Origin: Variovorax sp. J2L1-78 | Lineage (GTDB): Bacteria; Pseudomonadota; Gammaproteobacteria; Burkholderiales; Burkholderiaceae_C | NCBI RefSeq assembly: GCF_030317205.1 | Contig: NZ_JASZYB010000003.1 | Location: 186,001-250,000 of the forward strand | Length of the DNA stretch: 64,000 nt | Reading direction: 5' to 3' | Shown: in pieces, positions 37,952-45,290 of the stretch | How the letters are laid out: each line of letters starts with the position of its first letter | Position numbering within the stretch: the stretch's first letter is position 1 | Program-made: the position numbers and the translations under genes | The notes under the pieces: generated by a model | What the model saw: the letters and a program-made list of their open reading frames with translations, nothing else | Told to the model about the DNA's origin: nothing | Database searches by the model: none

Positions 37952-40597
37952 ATGAACCCCAGCTACCAACCCGCCGACGTCGAGTCCGCCGCCCAGGCCC
38001 ACTGGACCGCGTCCGACGCCTATCGTGTCATCGAAAACGCGCGTGACGCGCGGGGCAATCCCAAGAAGAAGTACTACGCCTGCTCGATGCTGCCGTACCC
38101 CAGCGGCAAGCTGCACATGGGCCACGTGCGCAACTACACCATCAACGACATGCTCACGCGCTACCTGCGCATGTCGGGCTACAACGTGCTCATGCCCATG
38201 GGCTGGGACGCCTTCGGCCTGCCGGCCGAGAACGCGGCGCTGAAGAACGGCGTGCCGCCGGCCAAGTGGACCTACGAGAACATCGACTACATGCGCGGCC
38301 AGCTCCAGGCCATGGGCCTGGCGATCGACTGGAGCCGCGAGGTCGCCACCTGCGACCCGGCCTACTACAAGTGGAACCAGTGGCTGTTCTTGAAGATGCT
38401 CGAGAAGGGCATCGCCTACCGCAAGACCCAGGTCGTCAACTGGGACCCGGTCGACATGACGGTGCTGGCCAACGAGCAGGTGATCGACGGCAAGGGCTGG
38501 CGCACCGGCGCCACGGTCGAGCGTCGCGAGATCCCCGGCTACTACCTCAAGATCAGCGACTACGCCCCCGAACTACTCGAACACACCCAGCACAAGCTGC
38601 CGGGCTGGCCCGAGCGCGTCAAGCTGATGCAGGAGAACTGGATCGGCAAGAGCGAAGGCGTGCGCTTCGCCTTCACGCACGACATCCGCGGCGACGACGG
38701 CCAGGCGATCCAGGACGGCCGCCTGTACGTCTTCACGACGCGCGCCGACACCATCATGGGTGTGACCTTCTGTGCCGTGGCGCCCGAGCATCCGCTGGCG
38801 CTGCACGCCGCCAAGCGCGATCCGAAGGTCGCCGCCTTCATCGCCGAAGCCAAGGCCGGCGGCACCACCGAAGCCGAGCTCGCCACGCAGGAGAAGAAGG
38901 GCGTGCCGACCGGCCTGACGGTGACCCACCCGATCACCGACGAGCCCGTGCCGGTCTGGGTCGGCAACTACGTGTTGATGAGCTACGGCGACGGCGCGGT
39001 GATGGGCGTGCCCGCGCACGACGAGCGCGACTTCGCCTTCGCGAACAAGTACGGCATCGAGATCATCCAGGTGGTGCTGGTCGACGGCGAGCCGCACTTC
39101 GACTACCACCGCTGGCAGGACTGGTACGCCGACAAGACGCGCGGCGTGACCATCAATTCCGACAACTTCAGCGGCATGTCCTTCAAGGAGGCGGTGGCCG
39201 CCGTGGCGCACGCGCTGGCGCAGAAGGGCCTGGGCGAACTCAAGACCACCTGGCGCCTGCGCGACTGGGGCGTGAGCCGCCAGCGCTACTGGGGCACGCC
39301 GATCCCGATCATCCATTGCGACGAGCACGGCGCGGTGCCGGTGCCGGAGAAGGACCTGCCGGTCGTGCTGCCGACCGACTGCGTGCCCGACGGCTCGGGC
39401 AACCCGCTGATCAAGCACGAAGGCTTCCACGCCGGCGTCGTCTGCCCGGTGTGCGGCAAGCCTGCGCGCCGCGAGACGGACACGATGGACACCTTCGTCG
39501 ATTCGTCCTGGTACTTCATGCGCTACTGCGACCCCAAGAACGACCAGGCCATGGTCGGTGAGGGCGCGAAGTACTGGATGCCGATGGACCAGTACATCGG
39601 CGGCATCGAGCACGCCATCCTGCACCTGCTGTATGCGCGCTTCTGGACCAAGGTCATGCGTGATCTCGGCCTGGTGAGTTGCGACGAGCCCTTCGCCAAG
39701 CTGCTCACGCAGGGCATGGTGCTCAACCACATCTACTACCGCCGTGGGGCGTCGGGCGGCAAGGACTACTTCCCGCCGCTCGAAGTCACGCCGGTGCTCG
39801 ATGCGCAGGGCCGCATCGTCGGCGGCACGCTGGCCGACGGTTCGTCGGTCGAGTACGGCGGCGTCGGCAAGATGGGCAAGAGCGAGCGCAACGGCGTCGA
39901 CCCGCAGGACCTGATCGAGAAGTACGGCGCCGACACCGCGCGCCTGTACACCATGTTCACCGCGCCGCCCGAAGCCACGCTGGAATGGAACGACGCGGCG
40001 GTCGAAGGCAGCTCGCGCTTCCTGCGCCGCGTGTGGAACTTCGGCGTGGCGCTGCAGGCGGCGCCGACGGCCGGTGCCGCCACCGAATTCGGCAAGGACG
40101 CCAAGGCGCTGCGCCGCGAGGTGCACACCGTGCTGCGCCAGGTCGACTACGACTACCAGCGCATGCAATACAACACGGTGGTGTCGGGCGCGATGAAGCT
40201 GCTCAACGCCCTGGAAGGTTTCAAGCCCACCGGCACGCCCGGCGATGCCGCCGCGCTGCGCGAGGGTTTCGGCATCCTGCTGCGCGTGCTGTACCCGGCC
40301 ACGCCGCACATCGCGCAACAGCTCTGGTCGCAGCTGGGCTATGTCGAGGCGTTCGGCGAATTGCTCGACGCGCCCTGGCCGGCGGTCGACACCGACGCCC
40401 TGGTGCAGGACGAGATCGAACTCATGCTGCAGATCAACGGCAAGCTGCGCGGCAAGGTGGTGGTGCCGGCCGGCGCGTCGAAGGACGAGATCGAGGCGCT
40501 CGCGCTGGCGTGCGACGACTTCGTGCTGCATGCGCAGGGCGCCGCGCCCAAGCGTGTGATCGTGGTGCCGGGCCGGCTCGTCAACGTGGTGATCTGA
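37952..40597 (+). CDS. leuS: Leucyl-tRNA synthetase
   Basis: Charges tRNA-Leu. 881 residues, normal for the bacterial enzyme. Class I signature 1 as PYPSGKLHMGHVRNYT (HMGH) near residue 50; the editing domain about 225-420 with TTRADTIMGVTFCAVAPEHP and DERDFAFANKYG; signature 2 reads GKMGKSERNGVDPQ, a KMGKS variant of KMSKS. C-terminal anticodon domain ends PKRVIVVPGRLVNVVI. It starts the leuS-lptE-holA operon. Confidence 0.95.
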   Translation: MNPSYQPADVESAAQAHWTASDAYRVIENARDARGNPKKKYYACSMLPYPSGKLHMGHVRNYTINDMLTRYLRMSGYNVLMPMGWDAFGLPAENAALKNGVPPAKWTYENIDYMRGQLQAMGLAIDWSREVATCDPAYYKWNQWLFLKMLEKGIAYRKTQVVNWDPVDMTVLANEQVIDGKGWRTGATVERREIPGYYLKISDYAPELLEHTQHKLPGWPERVKLMQENWIGKSEGVRFAFTHDIRGDDGQAIQDGRLYVFTTRADTIMGVTFCAVAPEHPLALHAAKRDPKVAAFIAEAKAGGTTEAELATQEKKGVPTGLTVTHPITDEPVPVWVGNYVLMSYGDGAVMGVPAHDERDFAFANKYGIEIIQVVLVDGEPHFDYHRWQDWYADKTRGVTINSDNFSGMSFKEAVAAVAHALAQKGLGELKTTWRLRDWGVSRQRYWGTPIPIIHCDEHGAVPVPEKDLPVVLPTDCVPDGSGNPLIKHEGFHAGVVCPVCGKPARRETDTMDTFVDSSWYFMRYCDPKNDQAMVGEGAKYWMPMDQYIGGIEHAILHLLYARFWTKVMRDLGLVSCDEPFAKLLTQGMVLNHIYYRRGASGGKDYFPPLEVTPVLDAQGRIVGGTLADGSSVEYGGVGKMGKSERNGVDPQDLIEKYGADTARLYTMFTAPPEATLEWNDAAVEGSSRFLRRVWNFGVALQAAPTAGAATEFGKDAKALRREVHTVLRQVDYDYQRMQYNTVVSGAMKLLNALEGFKPTGTPGDAAALREGFGILLRVLYPATPHIAQQLWSQLGYVEAFGELLDAPWPAVDTDALVQDEIELMLQINGKLRGKVVVPAGASKDEIEALALACDDFVLHAQGAAPKRVIVVPGRLVNVVI

Positions 40598-40601
40598 GCG
40601 A

Positions 40602-41117
40602 ATGAACAACCCAACAACTGCTTCCCGCCGCCGCTTCCTCGCCGCCGGTTCCGCGCTGGCCGGCCTGGCCGTCCTCGCCGGTTGCGGCTTCGAGTTGCGC
40701 AAGGCCCCGACCTTCGCCTTCAAGAGCCTGTCGCTACCGGGCCGCTCGGCCTTCACCGTCTACCTGCGCCGCAACATCGCCGCGGCGGGCACGGTGGAAC
40801 TCGTGCCGCCCGAGCGTGCCAAGGACGCCGAAGCGGTGCTCGACATCCTCGGCGAGAACCGGGAGCGCGTCGTGCTGTCGACCAACGCCGCCGGCGAGGT
40901 GCGCGAGCTGGAACTGCGCCTGACGGTGCGCTTCCGCCTGCGCACCCAGGCCGGCAAGGAATTGCTGGTCGCGGACATCTCGCAGAAGCGCGACCTGACC
41001 TACAGCGAAACCAACGCGCTCGCCAAGGAAGGCGAAGCCGAACTGCTCTACCGCGACATGCAGAACGACGTGGCGCAGCAGATGCTGCGGCGCATCGCGG
41101 CGGTCAAGGAACTCTAG
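40602..41117 (+). CDS. lptE: LPS-assembly lipoprotein LptE
   Basis: Plug lipoprotein of the LptD translocon that delivers LPS to the outer leaflet. 171 residues: signal with RRRFLAAGSALAGLAVLAGC (lipobox LAGC), then GFELRKAPTFAFKSLSLPG, the usual LptE opening, and the C-terminal helix AELLYRDMQNDVAQQMLRRI. The twin-arginine-like start is common in this group. It follows leuS by 4 bases and precedes holA. Confidence 0.92.
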   Translation: MNNPTTASRRRFLAAGSALAGLAVLAGCGFELRKAPTFAFKSLSLPGRSAFTVYLRRNIAAAGTVELVPPERAKDAEAVLDILGENRERVVLSTNAAGEVRELELRLTVRFRLRTQAGKELLVADISQKRDLTYSETNALAKEGEAELLYRDMQNDVAQQMLRRIAAVKEL

Positions 41118-41125
41118 GCGCACGC

Positions 41126-42178
41126 ATGCAACTCGCGGCCGCCCAGCTGTCGGCGCATCTCGGCAAGGGGCTGCGCGCGCTCTACACCATCCATGGCGAC
41201 GAGCCGCTGCTGGCGCAGGAGGCCGCCGATGCCATCCGCGCCGCCGCGCGCGCGCAGGGCTACACCGAGCGCAGTTCGTACACCGTGGCCGGCGCGCACT
41301 TCGACTGGAGCGCGGTGCTCGCGGCCGGCGGTTCGCTCAGCCTCTTCGCCGACAAGCAGATCGTGGAGATCCGCGTGCCCTCCGGCAAGCCGGGCAAGGA
41401 TGGCAGCGCCGCCCTGCAGCACATCGCGGAAGGTGCTGCCGGCAACGACAGCACCCTCACGCTGGTGCTGCTGCCGCGCCTGGACCGCGCCACCCGTACC
41501 GGCGCCTGGTTTACCGCGCTCGAGAACAACGGCGTCAGCCTGCAGGTCGACCCGGTCGAGCGTGCCGCGCTGCCGCAGTGGATCGCGCAGCGCCTGGCGC
41601 TGCAGGGCCAGCGGGTCAAGGGCGGCGAGGAGGGGCAGCGCACGCTGCAGTTCTTCGCCGACCGCGTCGAAGGCAACCTGCTCGCGGCGCACCAGGAAAT
41701 CCAGAAGCTCGCGCTGCTGCACCCGGCCGGCGAGCTGGGCTGGGAACAGGTCGAGGCCGCTGTCAACAACGTGGCGCGCTACGACGTCTTCAAGCTGTCC
41801 GACGCGGTGCTGGCCGGCAACCCGGTGCGTGTGGCGCGCATGCTCGACGGCCTGCGTGCCGAGGGCGAGGCCGAGGTGCTGGTGCACTACACGCTGGCCG
41901 AGGACATCCGCGCGCTCAAGCGCGTGCGCGACGCGATGAACGCCGGCCGGCCGCTGCCGATGGCGTTGCGCGAGAACCGCATCTGGGGCGCCAAGGAGCA
42001 GGCGTTCGAGCGGGTGCTGCCGCGGCTCGACGACCGGGCGCTGGCGCGCCTGCTGAAGGCGGCGCACACGGTCGACGGCATCGTCAAGGGCCTGAAGCAG
42101 CCCGACTGGCCGGCCAGCGGCTGGCAGGCGCTGCAGCGGCTGGCGCTGATGCTGTGCCGCGCCTGCGTCAAGGCTTAG
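41126..42178 (+). CDS. holA: DNA polymerase III subunit delta
   Basis: Clamp-loader subunit that opens the beta clamp. 350 residues: ALYTIHGDEPLLAQEAADAI at the N-terminus (typical HolA), FADKQIVEIRVPSGKPGKDG, and the C-terminal helical collar with RIWGAKEQAFERVLPRL. Starts 8 bases after lptE. In related genomes as I recall them, proA follows directly; here the copper-oxidase operon stands between. Confidence 0.93.
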   Translation: MQLAAAQLSAHLGKGLRALYTIHGDEPLLAQEAADAIRAAARAQGYTERSSYTVAGAHFDWSAVLAAGGSLSLFADKQIVEIRVPSGKPGKDGSAALQHIAEGAAGNDSTLTLVLLPRLDRATRTGAWFTALENNGVSLQVDPVERAALPQWIAQRLALQGQRVKGGEEGQRTLQFFADRVEGNLLAAHQEIQKLALLHPAGELGWEQVEAAVNNVARYDVFKLSDAVLAGNPVRVARMLDGLRAEGEAEVLVHYTLAEDIRALKRVRDAMNAGRPLPMALRENRIWGAKEQAFERVLPRLDDRALARLLKAAHTVDGIVKGLKQPDWPASGWQALQRLALMLCRACVKA

Positions 42179-42199
42179 GGCGCTGCCCGCCCCCGATGG

Positions 42200-44128
42200 T
42201 CAACGGACATTGATCGTTCGCGCGACGCTCGGCACGCCCTGGGCGTCCAGCGCGAAGAGCATGTAGTTGCCGGGGATGACCAGGCCCCGGTCCGCCGGAA
42301 TCGCCAGGCGGTAGTCGCCGTCGCTGCCGGTCGCCGTGAGCGGGATGCGGCGCTGGTCGGTGTTGACCGAGTGGGTGGCGGACGCCATGCGCACGAGCGC
42401 GAAGCGTGCCACCGCGCGGTCGGTCTGCACCACGATCACCTCGCCCGGCGCGGCACGACCGGGGGCCTGCGCAATCGCCGGTCGAGGTGCGAGCGTGCCT
42501 TCCGGCGTCAGCAGATACGGCGGCGTCAGGATTTCGGCGTCGGGATGGTTGGCCGTACAGCCGGTGCCGCACAGCCCGCCGCCACCGGCCAGCACCCGCC
42601 CGTCCATCAGCAGCAGCGCAACGCTGTGGTAGTTGCGCGGCACCTTCATCGGTTGCAGGGGGGTGAAGGTCTCGGTAGCCGGGTTCCAGATTTCGGGTGT
42701 GAGGACCGAGAAGTCGTCCGGCGTCGGGCCGTGCAGCGTCATGCCGCCGATGACCACCACCTCGCCGCTGGGCAGCACCACGCTGTTCGAGAACGTGCGG
42801 CCGTAGGCCAGGGGCGCCAGCTTGCGCACCACCGGTGGATGCGGGGCACCGGCCGAGATATCGATGCTGTAGGCCGTCTTGAGCGGGATGCCGTAATCGT
42901 GCCCCGGCGAACCAGCGAGCTTGAGGATCTTGTAGGCGTCGTACATCACGGCGCCGCCGGTGATGGCGTAGGCATCGTCGTCGCGTGGACCGGCCTGCAC
43001 GATCCGGCCGTCGCCCCGGGTGTCGATCCAGTGCATGGCCGCACTCGGGCCGGCGTGGAAGACCCAGCCGTCCGCACCACCGAACAGCCACATGTGGTTG
43101 TCGGCACGAAAGTAGCCGCCGGCATCCGGCCCCGCCAGGGGTGGATCGCTCGCATTGGACGGTGACGGCATCTCTGCGGGCACGCCGCTCAGGGTGCGCC
43201 AAGTCTGGGTCGAGGCCGACCAGAGCTCGCCGTACTTGCCGCCCAGCGCGAGTCCGCTCCAGGAGCCGCCGACCAGGAAGACCGAGCCGTCGGCCATGGT
43301 GGTGCTCGACTGGTAGCCGCGCGCGATGTTCATCGGCGCGGCGCCGACCCAGCCGCCGAGGCTCGGGTCGTAGCGCGTGCTCTTGCCGCTGTCCCAGCCG
43401 CCGGTGACCAGGTAGCTGCCGTCGGCCAGCATGCTGATGCCGGGACACACCATGTCGTGGCCGGTTTCGGTCGCCATGCGGGCGGTGGCGGTCTGTGTCG
43501 CCGGATCGAACACCGCGGTGAGGGTCTGGCCGCTGATGTTCAGCCCGCCGAGGCCGTCGGGGCTGCCGGCTGCCCACAGCAGGAGCTTGCCGTCGGGCAG
43601 GTTGGCGGCCGCCGCCGGGACCAGGGGCAAGGCGATGGGGGCCGTCCAGGACTGCTGCGCGGCGCTCGATTGCAGTGGCGTGTAGCCGGCAGCGACGAAG
43701 CGGTAGCTGGCGGGGGCCAGCCACACGCCGTCCTTGCGGGTTCTCAGTGTGACGGTGAGGACTTCACCCTGGGTCGGCAGGTTCGGGACCGTGACGCTCT
43801 GGCCGGTCACGACGCTGTCGTACAGCGCCGTTGCCGAGGCGGTGGATTCGATGCGCAGCCCGTAGGCATCGCCATCGCCGGCGTCCCAGGCGAAACGCAC
43901 GCTGGCTCCGTCGAGCTTACTGTCGCCGGGCGGGCTGAGCAGCTTCGCGGCCTGGGGCACCGCCGGCGGCGGTGTTTCGGTCGGGACGGTGGGCGAAGGG
44001 GCGGTGCCGCTCGACGGCACGGACGCGCCGTCGTCTCCACTGCCGCCACCGCCGCACGCGGAGAGCCAGAGCGCAGGCGCCAAGAGCAGGAGGGTGCGGC
44101 GCGGGAAGGGTGGCAAGGAGGGCGTCAT
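42200..44128 (-). CDS. Galactose oxidase/GlxA-like copper radical oxidase, lipoprotein (copy 1)
   Basis: Predicted envelope enzyme oxidising a primary alcohol to aldehyde with a Cu-tyrosyl radical. 642 residues: lipoprotein signal (LAPALWLSAC, Cys25) and Gly/Pro linker; an Ig-like strand domain (about 60-150); seven-bladed Kelch propeller (about 160-540) and C-terminal DUF1929/E-set domain (about 545-642). All galactose-oxidase active-site residues are present: Cys228 (DMVCPGISM), Tyr272 (ARGYQSSTTM), stacking Trp290 (GGSWSG), Tyr500-His501 (RNYHSVALLL) and His586 (ASATHSVNTDQRR). Last gene of the operon. The substrate is unknown; nearest studied relatives are Streptomyces GlxA and fungal galactose oxidase. 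Confidence 0.88.
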   Translation of the reverse strand: MTPSLPPFPRRTLLLLAPALWLSACGGGGSGDDGASVPSSGTAPSPTVPTETPPPAVPQAAKLLSPPGDSKLDGASVRFAWDAGDGDAYGLRIESTASATALYDSVVTGQSVTVPNLPTQGEVLTVTLRTRKDGVWLAPASYRFVAAGYTPLQSSAAQQSWTAPIALPLVPAAAANLPDGKLLLWAAGSPDGLGGLNISGQTLTAVFDPATQTATARMATETGHDMVCPGISMLADGSYLVTGGWDSGKSTRYDPSLGGWVGAAPMNIARGYQSSTTMADGSVFLVGGSWSGLALGGKYGELWSASTQTWRTLSGVPAEMPSPSNASDPPLAGPDAGGYFRADNHMWLFGGADGWVFHAGPSAAMHWIDTRGDGRIVQAGPRDDDAYAITGGAVMYDAYKILKLAGSPGHDYGIPLKTAYSIDISAGAPHPPVVRKLAPLAYGRTFSNSVVLPSGEVVVIGGMTLHGPTPDDFSVLTPEIWNPATETFTPLQPMKVPRNYHSVALLLMDGRVLAGGGGLCGTGCTANHPDAEILTPPYLLTPEGTLAPRPAIAQAPGRAAPGEVIVVQTDRAVARFALVRMASATHSVNTDQRRIPLTATGSDGDYRLAIPADRGLVIPGNYMLFALDAQGVPSVARTINVR

Positions 44129-44180
44129 GACAAACCTTTGTGGGGATGAACGGAAGCAGGGACGACGGTGGAGCGCGACG

Positions 44181-44795
44181 TCAGCCGCGCAGTTGCTGCA
44201 AGGCGCCGCCGATCTCGTCCAGCGGCGGCAGGCCGCTGGTGCGCCAGGCGAGGCGACCTTCGCGATCGAACAGGTGGACCTCGGTGGTGTGGCGGTCGCC
44301 CAGGCTGGCGCCCGCGGGGCCGAGCAGATCGAGCAGCTTGTCGAGGTCGGTGACGGTGGGGGCGGCCGCGCTCCAGCGCGGGCCGGCACCGTAGCGCTCG
44401 CGCCAGGCGTTCAGGGCGGGGGGCGAATCGCCGAGCGGGTCGATGCTCAGCGACAGCAATTGCACATCGGTGAGGGCCTGGGCCGACAGGCGCGCCTGCA
44501 GGGACGCGAACAACGCACCTTGCAAGGGGCAGATCGCACTGCAGCCGGTGAACATCAGCTGGACCGCGGTGAAGCGGCCGCTCAATTGCTCCGCGAGCGT
44601 GATCGATCGGCCGTCGTGCCGCGTCAGCCGCGCGGTCGGTGGTGCGCGCCGCGGTCGAATCGGCCCCATGCCGTCGGCCAGGGCCCGGTGCGCGGGGGCG
44701 GCCAGCAGGGCCAGCCCTGCGGCTGTCAACAAGCGCCGGCGGAATGCGCAAGGGCTCGCGGGGGATGTCGTGGAAAGGAGGACGGGGGTGGTCAT
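44181..44795 (-). CDS. SCO1/SenC-type copper chaperone
   Basis: Thioredoxin-fold periplasmic protein that binds copper and loads it into cuproenzymes. 204 residues: basic N-terminus then export signal (RRRLLTAAGLALLAAPAHRA); copper site CxxxC as FTGCSAICP (Cys85, Cys89) and the distal histidine His169 (DRHTTEVHLFD). It lies between the cytochrome gene (4-base ATGA overlap) and the downstream oxidase gene. In Streptomyces a Sco protein supplies copper to GlxA, so a role in maturing the two neighbouring oxidases is a strong inference. No cytochrome oxidase genes are nearby. Confidence 0.88.
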   Translation of the reverse strand: MTTPVLLSTTSPASPCAFRRRLLTAAGLALLAAPAHRALADGMGPIRPRRAPPTARLTRHDGRSITLAEQLSGRFTAVQLMFTGCSAICPLQGALFASLQARLSAQALTDVQLLSLSIDPLGDSPPALNAWRERYGAGPRWSAAAPTVTDLDKLLDLLGPAGASLGDRHTTEVHLFDREGRLAWRTSGLPPLDEIGGALQQLRG

Positions 44796-45280
44796 GGGGT
44801 GTTGCGGGTGAGGTGGGTCCAGAGCGCCTCGCAGCGCGTGTCGTCGATGTCGAAGCGCGGCATGGTTCGCGGCAGGATCACGTGCGCCGGGTCGATGCCC
44901 TCACGCACGGCGCGGCAGAAGGCGGCCAGGTCATAGGCGACGGGTGGGCCGCCGCGCCGCGACAGGGGGGCGCGCAGGTGCTGGCTGTCGAGCGGTGGCC
45001 CGGGCAAGGCCGGCCAGCTGTTGACGGCGATCGGTGTGACGGGGCCGGTATGGCACTGGCTGCAGCGCGCCGTCTGGGCCGGCAAGGGTGTCGCGTGGCC
45101 CGCCAGCGTGGCGGTGAGCGGCTCGCGGCCGTCGAACAGCCGCGCGCCGCGCGCGGCGGCCCCTAGCCCCCGGCATGCGACCCAGACGGCGGCTGCCACC
45201 GACAGCAGCAGGGCCATCACGATCACGGCGATCACCGTGCGCGTGGCGCGCCGACGCCCGGCGCCGGGCGCTTGCTTCAT
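44792..45280 (-). CDS. Membrane-anchored c-type cytochrome
   Basis: A 162-residue protein: N-terminal anchor (TVIAVIVMALLLSVAAAVWV) and a periplasmic domain with one heme-c site CSQCH (residues 73-77) and a likely axial methionine in LPRTMPRFDI (Met140). Related single-heme cytochromes accept or donate electrons. It starts 10 bases after the upstream oxidase gene and overlaps the SCO gene. Its presence suggests that electrons from the oxidase reaction, or its activation, may involve a cytochrome rather than only O2; this is inference. Confidence 0.82.
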   Translation of the reverse strand: MKQAPGAGRRRATRTVIAVIVMALLLSVAAAVWVACRGLGAAARGARLFDGREPLTATLAGHATPLPAQTARCSQCHTGPVTPIAVNSWPALPGPPLDSQHLRAPLSRRGGPPVAYDLAAFCRAVREGIDPAHVILPRTMPRFDIDDTRCEALWTHLTRNTP

Positions 45281-45290
45281 TGCCACGACC

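Noticed and set aside
37318..38046. Overlapping ORFs of 114-221 residues in the glgX-leuS gap
   Set aside because: Their sequence follows the inverted repeats, they exist on both strands in parallel, and none has a ribosome site or recognisable domain.
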